Both the position numbers and the translations under genes were made by a program. The notes beneath the pieces were generated by a model. It did no database searches, was not told where the DNA came from, and worked only from the letters and a program-made list of their open reading frames with translations. Shown here one piece after another: positions 1 through 8,055 of a stretch of 17,651 bases of DNA (position 1 is the stretch's first letter; each line of letters starts with the position of its first letter). Source of the DNA: CAZZCS01 sp964652645 (lineage in GTDB: Bacteria; Cloacimonadota; Cloacimonadia; Cloacimonadales; Cloacimonadaceae); assembly GCA_964652645.1 (NCBI GenBank), contig CAZZCS010000047.1:1-17651 (forward strand). Direction: 5' to 3'.

Positions 1-105
1 GCCCGAAAATCCCCAAAAAAAGCCATTTTGCTCATAGAGGTGGTAAAGTCGGGTTGAAGACCGTTGTCAATCGGGGCATGGGGCCAGAGCGCGAGATAAA
101 CAATA
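1..105. other. Left-edge intergenic sequence, no supported gene
   Basis: No gene can be supported here. The plus-strand frame beginning at base 1 is open only to a TGA at 55-57, so it could be the last 18 codons of a gene entering from the left, but nothing recognisable is encoded. A leftward ATG at 35 (minus strand) starts an 11-codon open frame to the window edge (MSKMAFFGDFR). It lacks a Shine-Dalgarno sequence; a perfect TTGACA lies upstream on that strand, but the -10 is poor. Confidence 0.4.
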
Positions 106-135
106 GAGGCAGAAACGGATCTGCGTTTCTGCCTC
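106..135 (-). terminator. Hairpin terminator of the tricorn gene
   Basis: GAGGCAGAAACG (106-117) pairs perfectly with CGTTTCTGCCTC (124-135), giving a 12-bp stem with a 6-base loop. On the minus strand the stem begins 27 bases after the tricorn stop codon and is followed by a T-rich tail (TATTGTTTATC). The stem is strong; the tail is not a pure U-run, so termination may be less than complete. Confidence 0.7.
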
Positions 136-162
136 GCTAGTTACAATGCCAGATAGCTATTT

Positions 163-3100
163 CTAGATCCCCAGATTTGGCCTGTTTGAGAAATCCGGTT
201 TCAAGGGTGGGTTTGCCTCAAGCTCCTGAAGAACCACCTCGAGAGCTTTATCAAGCTGTGGGTCTTTGCCTTGGGCATAATCCTGTGGCAGGATATCCAC
301 TTCGATATCAGGATCGGTTCCGTAGTTCTCCACTCCCCAGCCCACGTCTTTGAACCAGTAGGAGAACTCGGGTTGGGAGGTGACGGTACCATCAACCAGC
401 CAGTTGCGAGGCCAGATGCCGATTACTCCACCCCAAGTGCGCTTACCCACAAGTTTTCCCAGCTTCATCAGTTTGAAAGCATGCGAGAATATATCGCCAT
501 CAGAGCCTGCGTGTTCGTTTGTGAGGCATACGACTGCTCCAGCAGGGGAATGAGAGGGATATGGATCATGGCCAAACCAGCGAGTCTGGTCGTAGCCTAT
601 CCGTTTGCGGGATAGCTTTTCCAGTAAATGCTGGGAGACAAAGCCTCCGCCATTATAACGAACATCGACAACTAATGCTTCGTAGTCCAGCTCGGTCAGG
701 AAGTAGCGGTGAAACTCTTTCAGGCCGTCAATGCTCATATCGGGGATATGGATATAACCTGCTTTACCATCTGACTTTTCGTGCACATATTTGCGGTTTG
801 CCTCCACCCAGTCACGGTAGCGGGCGGCGTACTCATTGGTCATGGTGATGGTTGTGACGACCCTGGATTTGCGGCCATTGGCATCGCAGATGGTGAGCTG
901 TACTGGCTGATTTGCGAGGTTTACCAGCAGCCTCTCAGGTGTGAGCTCGCTGGTGAGGGTCGTCCCGTTTATGGCTTTGAGGATGGATCCTTCTGGGATG
1001 TTCAAGCCTGGATACATCAGCGGAGAGCGGTTTTTGGTTTGCCAGAAATCACCCTTTACGATGTGCCGGATCTTCCACTGTTGCTTCTTGTGGTCATAAT
1101 CCCAATCAACTCCCAATCTCCCAAAGGAATACTGCGGTGAGGGCTTGTAATCTCCGCCAAATTCGTAGCAATGAGAGGTACCCAGTTCGCCTTGCATTTC
1201 CCACATCAGATCTGAGAATTCGGAACGGGAAGATACCCTCTCCACCAGGGGATAGTACCTGTTGTAGATCTTCTGCCAGTCGATTTGAGACATGTCTTCG
1301 GTCCAGAAGAAGTACTTCTGCAAGCGCCAGGCCTCCCGGAACATCTGTTTCCATTCAGCAAGGGGTTCAATCTCGACCTTTACCCGATCCAGATCTACCC
1401 AGCCGGTGATTCTGCTAGCATTACTCTCTTTGGGAAGCTCGCTTTTACCATCCCGTTTCGTAGAAACGATCCGGACCTTTTTGTCTATGAACATGGCGAT
1501 AGCACTTTTATCCAGGGATGTGGCATAATACATGACTCCAGCCTGGAAGAGCTGTTCTTCCTGCTTCTCAAAGTCGTAGTAGTAGAGCTCGAATCCCTTG
1601 TTTTCATGCTCGCCACTAAAGAGTCTCGTAACGTCATATTTTACATAGAAGAGTCTGTTTTGGGTGGCAAAAAGACCAGTATAATTGCTGGCTTCCAGAG
1701 GGAATTCGATAATGCGATCTGCAATTCCATCAAAATCGATTTCCACAGCTTTGATCGGATTGGCCTCGTCCTTGTTTTTCTTATCTGCTTTGTTCTCTTC
1801 TGTGGTCTTGGGCTCAAAAGCCTTTAGCTCGGGAATAAAGGGAGATCTGATATCTTTTCTGAGTGGGATCAGATATGGCTTTGTGCAATTGAGGAAGGAG
1901 AAATTTAGCTGGATTGTATCGATGGTGGGGGTGAAGGTTCTGGTCGAGACCAGATAGAGGAATTTGCCTTCGGGATCGAAACAAGGGCTTACGTCATGCT
2001 TTACAGGGGTAGTCACGATCCTACTGATTTTCTCTTTGGTATCGTATATTTTGATAAGAGTGCAAAGCCGGGTGCTATCAGTGGCATAAGCGATCCAGCG
2101 GCTATCGGCAGACCAGGAGAAATACTCGATGAGGCCATGTTTATTCTGGTCTATTACAGTGAGATCCTCCTTGTCCAGACCCAAAAGGCAGAGCTCGTTT
2201 CTGTGGTTTGAATATGCGAGATACTTAGCGCAGGGGGAGAGAAGATAACCATAAGTTCTTCCATAATCGTGCTTTTTGAGGACGCGAACGGATGCTTTGG
2301 GAGTCGAATCCACGAAGTCTTTTTTGGGGGGATGAATTTCGAAATGCTCCTTGTCTCCTTCGTCCGAGACCATCAGGAGACCCTTGTCTTCCGGCAGGAT
2401 GGAGAGATGGCTATATCGCACACCATGTTTTTCGCCATACTGCTGAACGCTTCCCTCCCAGGCTCCAAAGGCAAAGGCCTTACCTCTCACATCCATGCAA
2501 AGGGAACTCGCATCGGGGCTCAGATCGAAGGAACCCAAATACTTGGTGGCCTCGACGTACTTTCTGCAACGGTGGATTCTGGGGCTTCGGTAGTCAATCT
2601 TGAGCTTGTTGACCTTGTCTTTGGCCAGATCCAGGTAGTAGATTTCTGCCCCAGATTGCCAGATGATGCTGCTGCCATCGGTCTGGGCATAGCGAGCATA
2701 ATACTCTTTGTGGTTTGAGTGTTTTTTGAGGTCTTTCCCGTTCGTTTTGGCAGAATAGATATTGCCTATTCCCTCATGATCCGAGATAAAGTAAACCCGG
2801 TCTTTGATCCACATCGGGCTGCCGATATTGCTATTCAGATCCAGAAAGCGAGTGAACTCACCATTGCCTTTCTGATCGATCATCAGGTAGCCAGCAGTCC
2901 CGCCACGATAGCGCTTCCATCTGGCTGGATCGCCTGTGTTTCGGCCCAGAACGGTTCCCTTTGCCCCAAAACTGATACTGAGGGCAGGGCCACAATTGAT
3001 CCTTTGGGGTGGGGCTCCATCCACCCCAATTCTGAACAGGTACATTTCGCGCATGTTGAAACCGCCATACGTGGAGGCAAAAACGATTTCGCCCTTGTCC

Positions 3101-3375
3101 CAGCACACAGGCCAGCAATATGCTCCCTGCCAGGTGAGACGCCTGGCTTCGCCACCCTCAGACGGCATTACGTAGATTTCTGGCACACCCTCTTCTCTAC
3201 TGACAAAGGCGATCCATTTACCGTCTGGGGACAGGATTGGTACACTGATGGCACTGAGGTTGGAAGTAAGCCTCTCGGCCTTACCTCCAGTGAGGGGAAC
3301 ACTCCACAAATCATCCTCTGAGACAAACACGACCTTCTTGCCGCATACGCTAGGCCGACGAAAATAAGCTGACAT
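163..3375 (-). CDS. tri: Tricorn protease homologue (S41 family, two beta-propellers plus PDZ)
   Basis: A large self-compartmentalising serine protease that trims peptides released by upstream proteases. The 1070 residues match the usual tricorn length. The N-terminal two thirds is beta-propeller, with WD-like blades such as LSPDGKWIAFVS near residue 50. A Lys-rich linker lies near 540-560, followed by the C1 domain, a PDZ domain (about 765-835) and the C2/S41 core. All four catalytic tetrad positions known from Thermoplasma tricorn (Ser745, His746, Ser965, Glu1023) have counterparts: Ser734-His735 in GTSHCYEF, Ser958 in HAGSDGD and Glu1016 in VENYGTDPD. Asp959 follows the nucleophile, as in the archaeal enzyme. 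No signal peptide is seen, so a cytoplasmic location is inferred. A GTG two codons upstream (3381-3379) overlaps the Shine-Dalgarno sequence, so ATG at 3375 is preferred. The gene stands alone and is divergent from the methyltransferase. Confidence 0.95.
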   Translation of the reverse strand: MSAYFRRPSVCGKKVVFVSEDDLWSVPLTGGKAERLTSNLSAISVPILSPDGKWIAFVSREEGVPEIYVMPSEGGEARRLTWQGAYCWPVCWDKGEIVFASTYGGFNMREMYLFRIGVDGAPPQRINCGPALSISFGAKGTVLGRNTGDPARWKRYRGGTAGYLMIDQKGNGEFTRFLDLNSNIGSPMWIKDRVYFISDHEGIGNIYSAKTNGKDLKKHSNHKEYYARYAQTDGSSIIWQSGAEIYYLDLAKDKVNKLKIDYRSPRIHRCRKYVEATKYLGSFDLSPDASSLCMDVRGKAFAFGAWEGSVQQYGEKHGVRYSHLSILPEDKGLLMVSDEGDKEHFEIHPPKKDFVDSTPKASVRVLKKHDYGRTYGYLLSPCAKYLAYSNHRNELCLLGLDKEDLTVIDQNKHGLIEYFSWSADSRWIAYATDSTRLCTLIKIYDTKEKISRIVTTPVKHDVSPCFDPEGKFLYLVSTRTFTPTIDTIQLNFSFLNCTKPYLIPLRKDIRSPFIPELKAFEPKTTEENKADKKNKDEANPIKAVEIDFDGIADRIIEFPLEASNYTGLFATQNRLFYVKYDVTRLFSGEHENKGFELYYYDFEKQEEQLFQAGVMYYATSLDKSAIAMFIDKKVRIVSTKRDGKSELPKESNASRITGWVDLDRVKVEIEPLAEWKQMFREAWRLQKYFFWTEDMSQIDWQKIYNRYYPLVERVSSRSEFSDLMWEMQGELGTSHCYEFGGDYKPSPQYSFGRLGVDWDYDHKKQQWKIRHIVKGDFWQTKNRSPLMYPGLNIPEGSILKAINGTTLTSELTPERLLVNLANQPVQLTICDANGRKSRVVTTITMTNEYAARYRDWVEANRKYVHEKSDGKAGYIHIPDMSIDGLKEFHRYFLTELDYEALVVDVRYNGGGFVSQHLLEKLSRKRIGYDQTRWFGHDPYPSHSPAGAVVCLTNEHAGSDGDIFSHAFKLMKLGKLVGKRTWGGVIGIWPRNWLVDGTVTSQPEFSYWFKDVGWGVENYGTDPDIEVDILPQDYAQGKDPQLDKALEVVLQELEANPPLKPDFSNRPNLGI

Positions 3376-3380
3376 AAACA

Positions 3381-3386
3381 CCTCTC
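3381..3386 (-). promoter_or_regulatory. Ribosome binding site fixing the tricorn start
   Basis: On the minus strand GAGAGG lies 5 bases before ATG at 3375. The alternative GTG start at 3381-3379 overlaps this motif and so could not use it. Confidence 0.7.
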
Positions 3387-3399
3387 TTGCATATGTTGA

Positions 3400-3428
3400 T
3401 TAGTATGTCGAAGCACCATCCCAGACAA
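3400..3428 (-). promoter_or_regulatory. Candidate promoter of the tricorn gene
   Basis: On the minus strand, TTGTCT (3428-3423) and TACTAA (3405-3400) are 17 bases apart and would start a transcript about 18 bases before the ATG. The matches are only 4/6 and 3/6 to the sigma-70 consensus. Position is the main support. Confidence 0.3.
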
Positions 3429-3597
3429 GTGACTCTTACCTGCCATTAGAAGACGACAACACACACGCACAATATTTTCCCGGAGATTTTTGGCAAGTAA
3501 TATTTCAAAGCCTATTTGTAGGCTTCAGGAAATGATCTGAGTGGCAGGATATTTTTTCCTTGCTAAGAGAGCAGCAACATAAACAATGGCTACTAGT

Positions 3598-3622
3598 AGC
3601 TAGCGCCGGGAAGGTGCTAGCT
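3598..3622 (+). promoter_or_regulatory. Leader hairpin upstream of the methyltransferase
   Basis: AGCTAGCGCC (3598-3607) pairs with GGTGCTAGCT (3613-3622): 10 bp including one G-U, with a GGGAA loop. It ends 7 bases before the Shine-Dalgarno sequence and has no T-run on either strand, so it is not a typical terminator. An effect on translation or mRNA stability, or a protein-binding palindrome, is possible. Confidence 0.4.
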
Positions 3623-3638
3623 CTATTGTGGAGATAGA

Positions 3639-4364
3639 ATGTCTAAGAAATACTATGAAAAATATTGGGAAGAGCTCAAGCTTATTCCCGGAGCTCATCT
3701 GCAGTGGAAGGCAAAGATATTGTCCAGGCTGAACTTACGAGGCAAGAACCTGCTGGATATCGGCTGTGGAAACGGAGAGATGGCAGCTGTCTTGCTGGAT
3801 AGATTTGATGTGCAGGGAGTGGATATCTCGGAGCATGCCCTCATGCAGGCCTCCAGGATTGGGGTCAGGACATCACAATATGATGCCAATAGAGATGTAT
3901 TGCCATTTAGTGATGAAACTTTCGACAATGTGATATGCCTGGACGTCCTGGAGCACGTAATCGACCCGGAATCACTCATGCAGGAAATCAATAGAGTACT
4001 GGTGGAAGGCGGGAATTTGGTGGTCTGTGTTCCCAATATCCTCAATATCTTCAATCGGATCAGCTTTATGATGGGGGAGTTTACTGATGTGATGGACGTC
4101 GCCCACAAGAACGGTGAGCTCTTCTCGGAGCACATCCGTTTGTTTTCAAAACAGAAACTGGAAACTCTGCTGAAGCAGGAGGGGTATGTCCTGTTGGAAA
4201 GGCATTACTACTTCCCAAAACACTTCACAGAAGACAGATGGCGCAGCCTCCAGTTCCTGGGCAATCTTGTCAATTTCCTGCGACTGCCCCAGATGTTTCC
4301 ATCCCTGTTTGCCTTGGGTTTTTTGTACGTGGGTCAAAAGCGGCGGAAGATGCGTTTCAACTAG
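3639..4364 (+). CDS. Class I SAM-dependent methyltransferase
   Basis: A 241-residue Rossmann-fold methyltransferase of the Methyltransf_11/UbiE-like type. Motif I is LLDIGCGNGE (38-47, the SAM-binding glycine loop). An acidic residue for ribose binding follows in VDIS (61-64), then the post-motif DVLEHVIDP (102-110) and the strand GGNLVVCVPN (124-133). The C-terminus is hydrophobic then basic (PSLFALGFLYVGQKRRK), perhaps for membrane association. GGAG lies about 5 bases before ATG 3639. The substrate cannot be read from the sequence. The FCVPN-type strand and the SEHIRLFS segment resemble methyltransferases found in lipid, quinone or polysaccharide clusters, but this is only a family-level resemblance. 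It has 125 bases of spacing before the next gene and probably its own transcript. Confidence 0.85.
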   Translation: MSKKYYEKYWEELKLIPGAHLQWKAKILSRLNLRGKNLLDIGCGNGEMAAVLLDRFDVQGVDISEHALMQASRIGVRTSQYDANRDVLPFSDETFDNVICLDVLEHVIDPESLMQEINRVLVEGGNLVVCVPNILNIFNRISFMMGEFTDVMDVAHKNGELFSEHIRLFSKQKLETLLKQEGYVLLERHYYFPKHFTEDRWRSLQFLGNLVNFLRLPQMFPSLFALGFLYVGQKRRKMRFN

Positions 4365-4441
4365 ATTTACACCCTGCCTGAAACATCCATAGTCGATCCT
4401 CAGGAGAGTCCTGAAAATACCTTTTGACAAGAAAGCGCCAC

Positions 4442-4471
4442 TTGATTTCTCTTGACTTGAATAATTATAAG
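4442..4471 (+). promoter_or_regulatory. Candidate promoter of the tatD-tamB operon
   Basis: TTGATT (4442-4447) and TATAAG (4466-4471, 5/6 to consensus) are 18 bases apart. An overlapping alternative is TTGACT (4452-4457) with TTAAAT (4475-4480), 17 bases apart, which would start almost at the ATG. The stretch is clearly AT-rich compared with its surroundings. Either option gives a very short leader, and the nearest AAGGGG is about 15 bases from the ATG, so the first gene lacks a well-placed Shine-Dalgarno sequence. Confidence 0.45.
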
Positions 4472-4489
4472 GGGTTAAATCGTTTAATT

Positions 4490-5287
4490 ATGAAACTATT
4501 TGAGACACATGCCCATTTGGACTTGCCGGATTTCGATTCGGACAGAGAAGCGCTGATAACGAAGTGTTTCGAGAGCGGGATTGAGTATATCATAAATATC
4601 GGATTCAATAAGGAGACCTCTATAGAGTCTTTGGAACTGGCCAAAAAACACTTGCACATCTTCTCGACGGTAGGTTATCACCCTCATGAAGCAGTTGATT
4701 TTGATGCCGAACTGGTAAAAAAGCTGGCCCGTGAGGAAAAGGTAGTAGCAATAGGAGAGATCGGTCTCGATTTTTTCCGGAATCTATCGCCCTATCCCGT
4801 TCAGAGAGAAGTGTTTGCCAATCAGGCTCATCTGGCGGTGGAGTATGACCTCCCTGTAGTTGTCCACGATCGTGAGGCGCATCAGGAATGCTTTAACATC
4901 TTGAAAAATGAAGGTGTCAAACATGCTGTGTTTCATTGTTTCAGCGGCGACCTGGTCTTTGCTCAGCAGGTACTGGATGAAGGCTGGTTCATCTCCTTTA
5001 CAGGGTCTATTACTTACCAGAATGCTAATCTGGACAATGTGATCCGGATCATGCCCATGGATCAGTTTATGATCGAGACAGATTGCCCTTACCTTCCGCC
5101 TCATCCACACCGGGGAAAGAGAAACTCCCCTCTCTATCTACACCTGATTGCGGAGAAGATTGCCACCATTCGTGGGGTAACTCCCAACGAAATTGCAGAG
5201 CAATCCTTCGAAAATGCTTACAAGTTCTTTAGAATCCCCAAAGATCCAGAAACGAAAAAGACTCACAGAACAGGACATAGAAAATGA
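4490..5287 (+). CDS. tatD: TatD-family metal-dependent hydrolase (DNase)
   Basis: A TIM-barrel metal-dependent hydrolase; TatD relatives are 3'-5' exonucleases and deoxyribonucleases acting in the cytoplasm. All six metal-ligand positions of the family are visible: His7 and His9 in THAHLD, Glu90 in GEIGLD, His126 in VVVHDREAH, His149 in FHCFSG and Asp198 in ETDCPYLPP. The 265-residue length is typical (about 255-265). The frame is open back to a TTG at 4424, but TatD proteins begin a few residues before THAHLD, and the upstream part holds the AT-rich promoter, so ATG 4490 is chosen. It is the first gene of the operon and overlaps the next by ATGA. The last 15 residues are polar (KDPETKKTHRTGHRK) and extend past the domain. 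Confidence 0.93.
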   Translation: MKLFETHAHLDLPDFDSDREALITKCFESGIEYIINIGFNKETSIESLELAKKHLHIFSTVGYHPHEAVDFDAELVKKLAREEKVVAIGEIGLDFFRNLSPYPVQREVFANQAHLAVEYDLPVVVHDREAHQECFNILKNEGVKHAVFHCFSGDLVFAQQVLDEGWFISFTGSITYQNANLDNVIRIMPMDQFMIETDCPYLPPHPHRGKRNSPLYLHLIAEKIATIRGVTPNEIAEQSFENAYKFFRIPKDPETKKTHRTGHRK

Positions 5288-6495
5288 ATAAAACTTTAAT
5301 GCTCCTGGCAATGGTGCTACTTGTTACCATGCCTCTTATCGCAGGGAACTCGGTATTCTCTTTTTACGGGATGCCCTATCAATACAATGGAATCGACACC
5401 TACAGCATGGGAATGGGAGATGCCGGCAGCGCAGATATCTTCCGTTTTAACACGGGATATGCCAATCCTGCTCAGCGTAATCTTTCAAACAGGACCTTGT
5501 TTTCCACAGGGATGCTCTTTGGTTATACAAATTACCAATCCGATACAAACGGGAAACAAAGCTATCGGGATGACTCGCTGGATTTTCCTTTCTTTAGCTT
5601 GAGTGTCCCCCTCAAGAGCCACAGATTTGGCTTTCAATTTCATTCCCTAAGCTCGGGAGTGATGACGAATTCTCTGAATATTGAGGATGAAAACATCATA
5701 GAACGGCACTCCATGGATCGCTATCTCTATCGGGCAGACCTCATCTACAGCTATTATTACAAGAACTTGATGCTCGGGATCAGCGGGAACTATTACCTGG
5801 GTCATGATATTCATCGTTTTGCTCAGGAAGGCGGATATGGCACCTTCAATACGATGGAGAAGCTGGACAATTCTTACAAGAACCCATCCGCTACCCTGGG
5901 AGCGATCTACAAGACCAATATGATGGCTATGGGAGGTTACTATTCGATGGGGCAGACCCTCAAAGGCGATCAAGTACGTAGCTCCATCCACGAAACAGAA
6001 GATGCAATTGATTACGAGTTCAAAATCCCAGATCATATCAATCTTTCGCTGACTGTGATACCAATACCGGAATACAAGCTGGCCCTGGATTTGGATTATG
6101 AACCCTGGTCTGCTATTAGTGATGACTATGTCGATAGCTGGAAGCTCTCCTTTGGCGTGGCCAGAGAGCCGAAGCAGGATCAATACAGGAAGAGTATTCG
6201 CAGGTTTCCTGTGAGGGCTGGCTTCTCGTATCGCAAGTTGCCTTTTACCGCCGTAGAGGATAATGAGATTGATGAACTGAATGCCTCCCTCGGAGTTACT
6301 ATTCCGCTCAAACGTGATGTCAACAGAGTTGATCTTGGCTTGCGCTATACAAAACGTGGTTCTCTTGCGACCAACCAATTGCAGGATGATGCGATTATGT
6401 TTATGGTGGGGTTCACCGGTTTTGACATTATGTCCAAAGCGCCAGATCGCAAAGCTCCACGCTATATTCCCGAAGCAGAGGATCTTAGCAGATGA
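5284..6495 (+). CDS. Outer-membrane beta-barrel protein, FadL/PorV-like
   Basis: A 403-residue secreted protein with a clear signal peptide (MNKTLMLLAMVLLVTMPLIAG, cleavage near residue 20-21). The mature start contains YSMGMGDAGSAD followed by a YANPAQ segment (about 40-62). This matches the pattern of FadL, PorV and UPF0164-type barrels (MGMGGA...NPA), whose N-terminal segment packs into the barrel. The rest alternates polar and hydrophobic residues with many Tyr/Phe, as expected for transmembrane beta-strands, for example FGFQFHSLSSGVM and LGLRYTKRGS. It overlaps both neighbours by 4 bases (ATGA), so it is translationally coupled. The C-terminus is a polar tail (RYIPEAEDLSR), not the terminal aromatic of classic porins. 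The cargo is unknown: hydrophobic-compound uptake or a type IX-like shuttle role is possible, but neither is shown. Confidence 0.7.
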   Translation: MNKTLMLLAMVLLVTMPLIAGNSVFSFYGMPYQYNGIDTYSMGMGDAGSADIFRFNTGYANPAQRNLSNRTLFSTGMLFGYTNYQSDTNGKQSYRDDSLDFPFFSLSVPLKSHRFGFQFHSLSSGVMTNSLNIEDENIIERHSMDRYLYRADLIYSYYYKNLMLGISGNYYLGHDIHRFAQEGGYGTFNTMEKLDNSYKNPSATLGAIYKTNMMAMGGYYSMGQTLKGDQVRSSIHETEDAIDYEFKIPDHINLSLTVIPIPEYKLALDLDYEPWSAISDDYVDSWKLSFGVAREPKQDQYRKSIRRFPVRAGFSYRKLPFTAVEDNEIDELNASLGVTIPLKRDVNRVDLGLRYTKRGSLATNQLQDDAIMFMVGFTGFDIMSKAPDRKAPRYIPEAEDLSR

Positions 6496-8054
6496 ATAAG
6501 GAGTTGAACCTTCCCCCCGAAAGCTCAGATGACATTGTGCACAAACTCTTGTCCAAAAGAGCTTTAACACATCAGACCAGATCAGGGGGAATCAATGACT
6601 TTCCGGATGAGAAGCTCTTTGCCAACATCGAGATAGTGGCAGATCGCATCAAGAAAGCCATGTACAGCAATGAACCAATGGTGATCTTTGGGCACGACGA
6701 TCCAGATGGGATCACCAGTACCTACATCCTCTATAGCTTTCTCAATTCCTGCGGCTATCAAAGACACAGATACTACATCCCCAATCGAAACATTGAGTCC
6801 CATGGGATTCAGAGCAATTTCATCGAGTTCGTTCGCCAGGGCGGCTATAAACTTGTAATCACGGTCGATAATGGAATCAGTTCCAGCGCTGGAGTTGAGG
6901 AACTGAAGGCCATGGGTTGCGACGTGGTGATCACGGATCATCACCTCATCCAGCCAGATACTTTGCCAAGTGCTTATACGATCTTAAATCCACAATTGGC
7001 CCAATGCCAATATCCCTTCAAGCCGCTGGCAGGAGTGGGAGTGGCAATGATGCTGATCCGCTATCTGGCAAGGGTATTGGAACACCCGGTCGATCCGTCC
7101 TATTACTTCTGGACAGCAGTAGGCACCATAGCCGATAAAGTCCCCCTTGAGGGTGTTAACTGGCAGATTGTACGCTATGCGATTGATAATATTGGTAGAT
7201 TCAAAGACTATACCATAGACTTTCTCCTGAGAAACTTTACCAGGATAGACTCCAGTACTGATGCCTTCAATTTTATCCAGAATGTCGCACGGCTGATCGC
7301 TAACGGCAGGGAAGTGGGGGGACAGCACACAGCTATCCGCTTCATGCTGCAAGTCAGTGACGATAAGGCCACCCTCTTTGAGGATCTGGAACGCCAGAAG
7401 CGCTCCTGGGAAACGGATCTGAACCGTGTCTTCAGGTTTGTCGAGACGATTACCAGTGACTTTGAGGGAAAAGCCTTTATCTATTATGACGACGATGACA
7501 TAATCCCCTACAGCCTTTTGGGGACTGCAGCCAGCTATGTGGTAAACCATCTGGGAATACCTACCATGATGCTGAAGCTACACAATGGAAACATCGTCTG
7601 TGAAGGACGCTGTTCCGATGGTTTTAATATGGTGGATTCGTTTACAGCCTGCAAGGAATACCTCACTCAGTACGGTGGCCATCCCAAGGCAGCAGGCTTT
7701 GTAATGGAGCGACAAAACTACAATCACTTCGTCGATTGCTTCAATGCCTATCTGGAAAGCACCGGAAACACCGAGATAAAAAGCGAAACACTCGATATTG
7801 ACCTCGTATTGGATATCACAGAACTGAACAGGGAAAACTGGAGCCAGATAGAGCTGCTATTGCCATTTGGGCAGAAAAATCCGGAGCCTCTGATCTTGAT
7901 TCCCAAAGTAAGGGCAGTGGATATCACGAACAGGTTTAGTTTGGAGAATTCGGGGCTCAGTATCTCCGGTGATGGACTCCTGGATGTAGTGGTGATGTGG
8001 AAGAACTACGGATTGATCAGAATTATCGATTACAAGAAATCAACCCCAGTTTAG
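6492..8054 (+). CDS. recJ: RecJ-like DHH/DHHA1 single-strand exonuclease
   Basis: A 520-residue DHH-superfamily phosphoesterase, most likely a 5'-3' single-strand-specific DNA exonuclease in recombination and repair. Motifs in order: FGHDDPDGITS (66-76, motif I), VDNG (125-128, motif II), TDHH (148-151, the DHH signature), PLAGVGV (178-184), GTIADKVPL (211-219), a DHHA1 domain with YGGHPKAAGF (394-403), and PFGQKNPEP (458-466), the OB-fold hallmark of RecJ. That last motif separates it from the shorter NrnA and GdpP families. Motif I has His68 where bacterial RecJ usually has Asp (GDYDxDG); the later aspartates are kept. It overlaps the barrel gene by ATGA and is followed by a 1-base gap. The link to the envelope genes appears to be co-transcription only. 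Confidence 0.85.
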   Translation: MNKELNLPPESSDDIVHKLLSKRALTHQTRSGGINDFPDEKLFANIEIVADRIKKAMYSNEPMVIFGHDDPDGITSTYILYSFLNSCGYQRHRYYIPNRNIESHGIQSNFIEFVRQGGYKLVITVDNGISSSAGVEELKAMGCDVVITDHHLIQPDTLPSAYTILNPQLAQCQYPFKPLAGVGVAMMLIRYLARVLEHPVDPSYYFWTAVGTIADKVPLEGVNWQIVRYAIDNIGRFKDYTIDFLLRNFTRIDSSTDAFNFIQNVARLIANGREVGGQHTAIRFMLQVSDDKATLFEDLERQKRSWETDLNRVFRFVETITSDFEGKAFIYYDDDDIIPYSLLGTAASYVVNHLGIPTMMLKLHNGNIVCEGRCSDGFNMVDSFTACKEYLTQYGGHPKAAGFVMERQNYNHFVDCFNAYLESTGNTEIKSETLDIDLVLDITELNRENWSQIELLLPFGQKNPEPLILIPKVRAVDITNRFSLENSGLSISGDGLLDVVVMWKNYGLIRIIDYKKSTPV

Positions 8055-8055
8055 T

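Larger units (their letters stand above)
3376..3638. other. Divergent intergenic region with two hairpins
   Basis: This region separates the leftward tricorn gene from the rightward methyltransferase and must hold both of their promoters. It contains a 7-bp perfect inverted repeat with a 4-base loop (AAGCCTA 3508-3514, TAGGCTT 3519-3525) and a stronger hairpin at 3598-3622. No convincing plus-strand sigma-70 promoter was found by eye, and no small gene with a Shine-Dalgarno sequence. Confidence 0.6.

Noticed and set aside
3..140. Plus-strand open frame at the left edge ending at TAG 138-140
   Set aside because: It runs straight through the perfect hairpin at 106-135 and encodes a low-complexity basic peptide with no recognisable similarity.
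1285..1827. 180-residue plus-strand open frame inside the tricorn gene
   Set aside because: It is antisense to an intact protease with conserved motifs; no family motif or Shine-Dalgarno sequence. The hydrophobic C-terminal part mirrors the Lys-rich linker region read backwards.
2719..3321. 200-residue plus-strand open frame inside the tricorn gene
   Set aside because: Antisense to the first propeller; no recognisable motif and no ribosome binding site.
4400..4414. Possible terminator after the methyltransferase (TCAGGA-GAG-TCCTGA)
   Set aside because: The stem is only 6 bp with a 3-base loop and is followed by A-rich, not T-rich, sequence on the plus strand.
4424..4489. N-terminal extension of TatD from a TTG codon
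   Set aside because: The extra 22 residues have no counterpart in the family, and the DNA there is AT-rich and promoter-like; ATG 4490 places THAHLD at the usual position.
5647..6570. 307-residue minus-strand open frame opposite the barrel gene
   Set aside because: It lies antisense to a gene with a signal peptide and clear operon coupling, has no ribosome binding site or recognisable domain, and its composition (clusters of His/Ile/Arg) is typical of a shadow frame.
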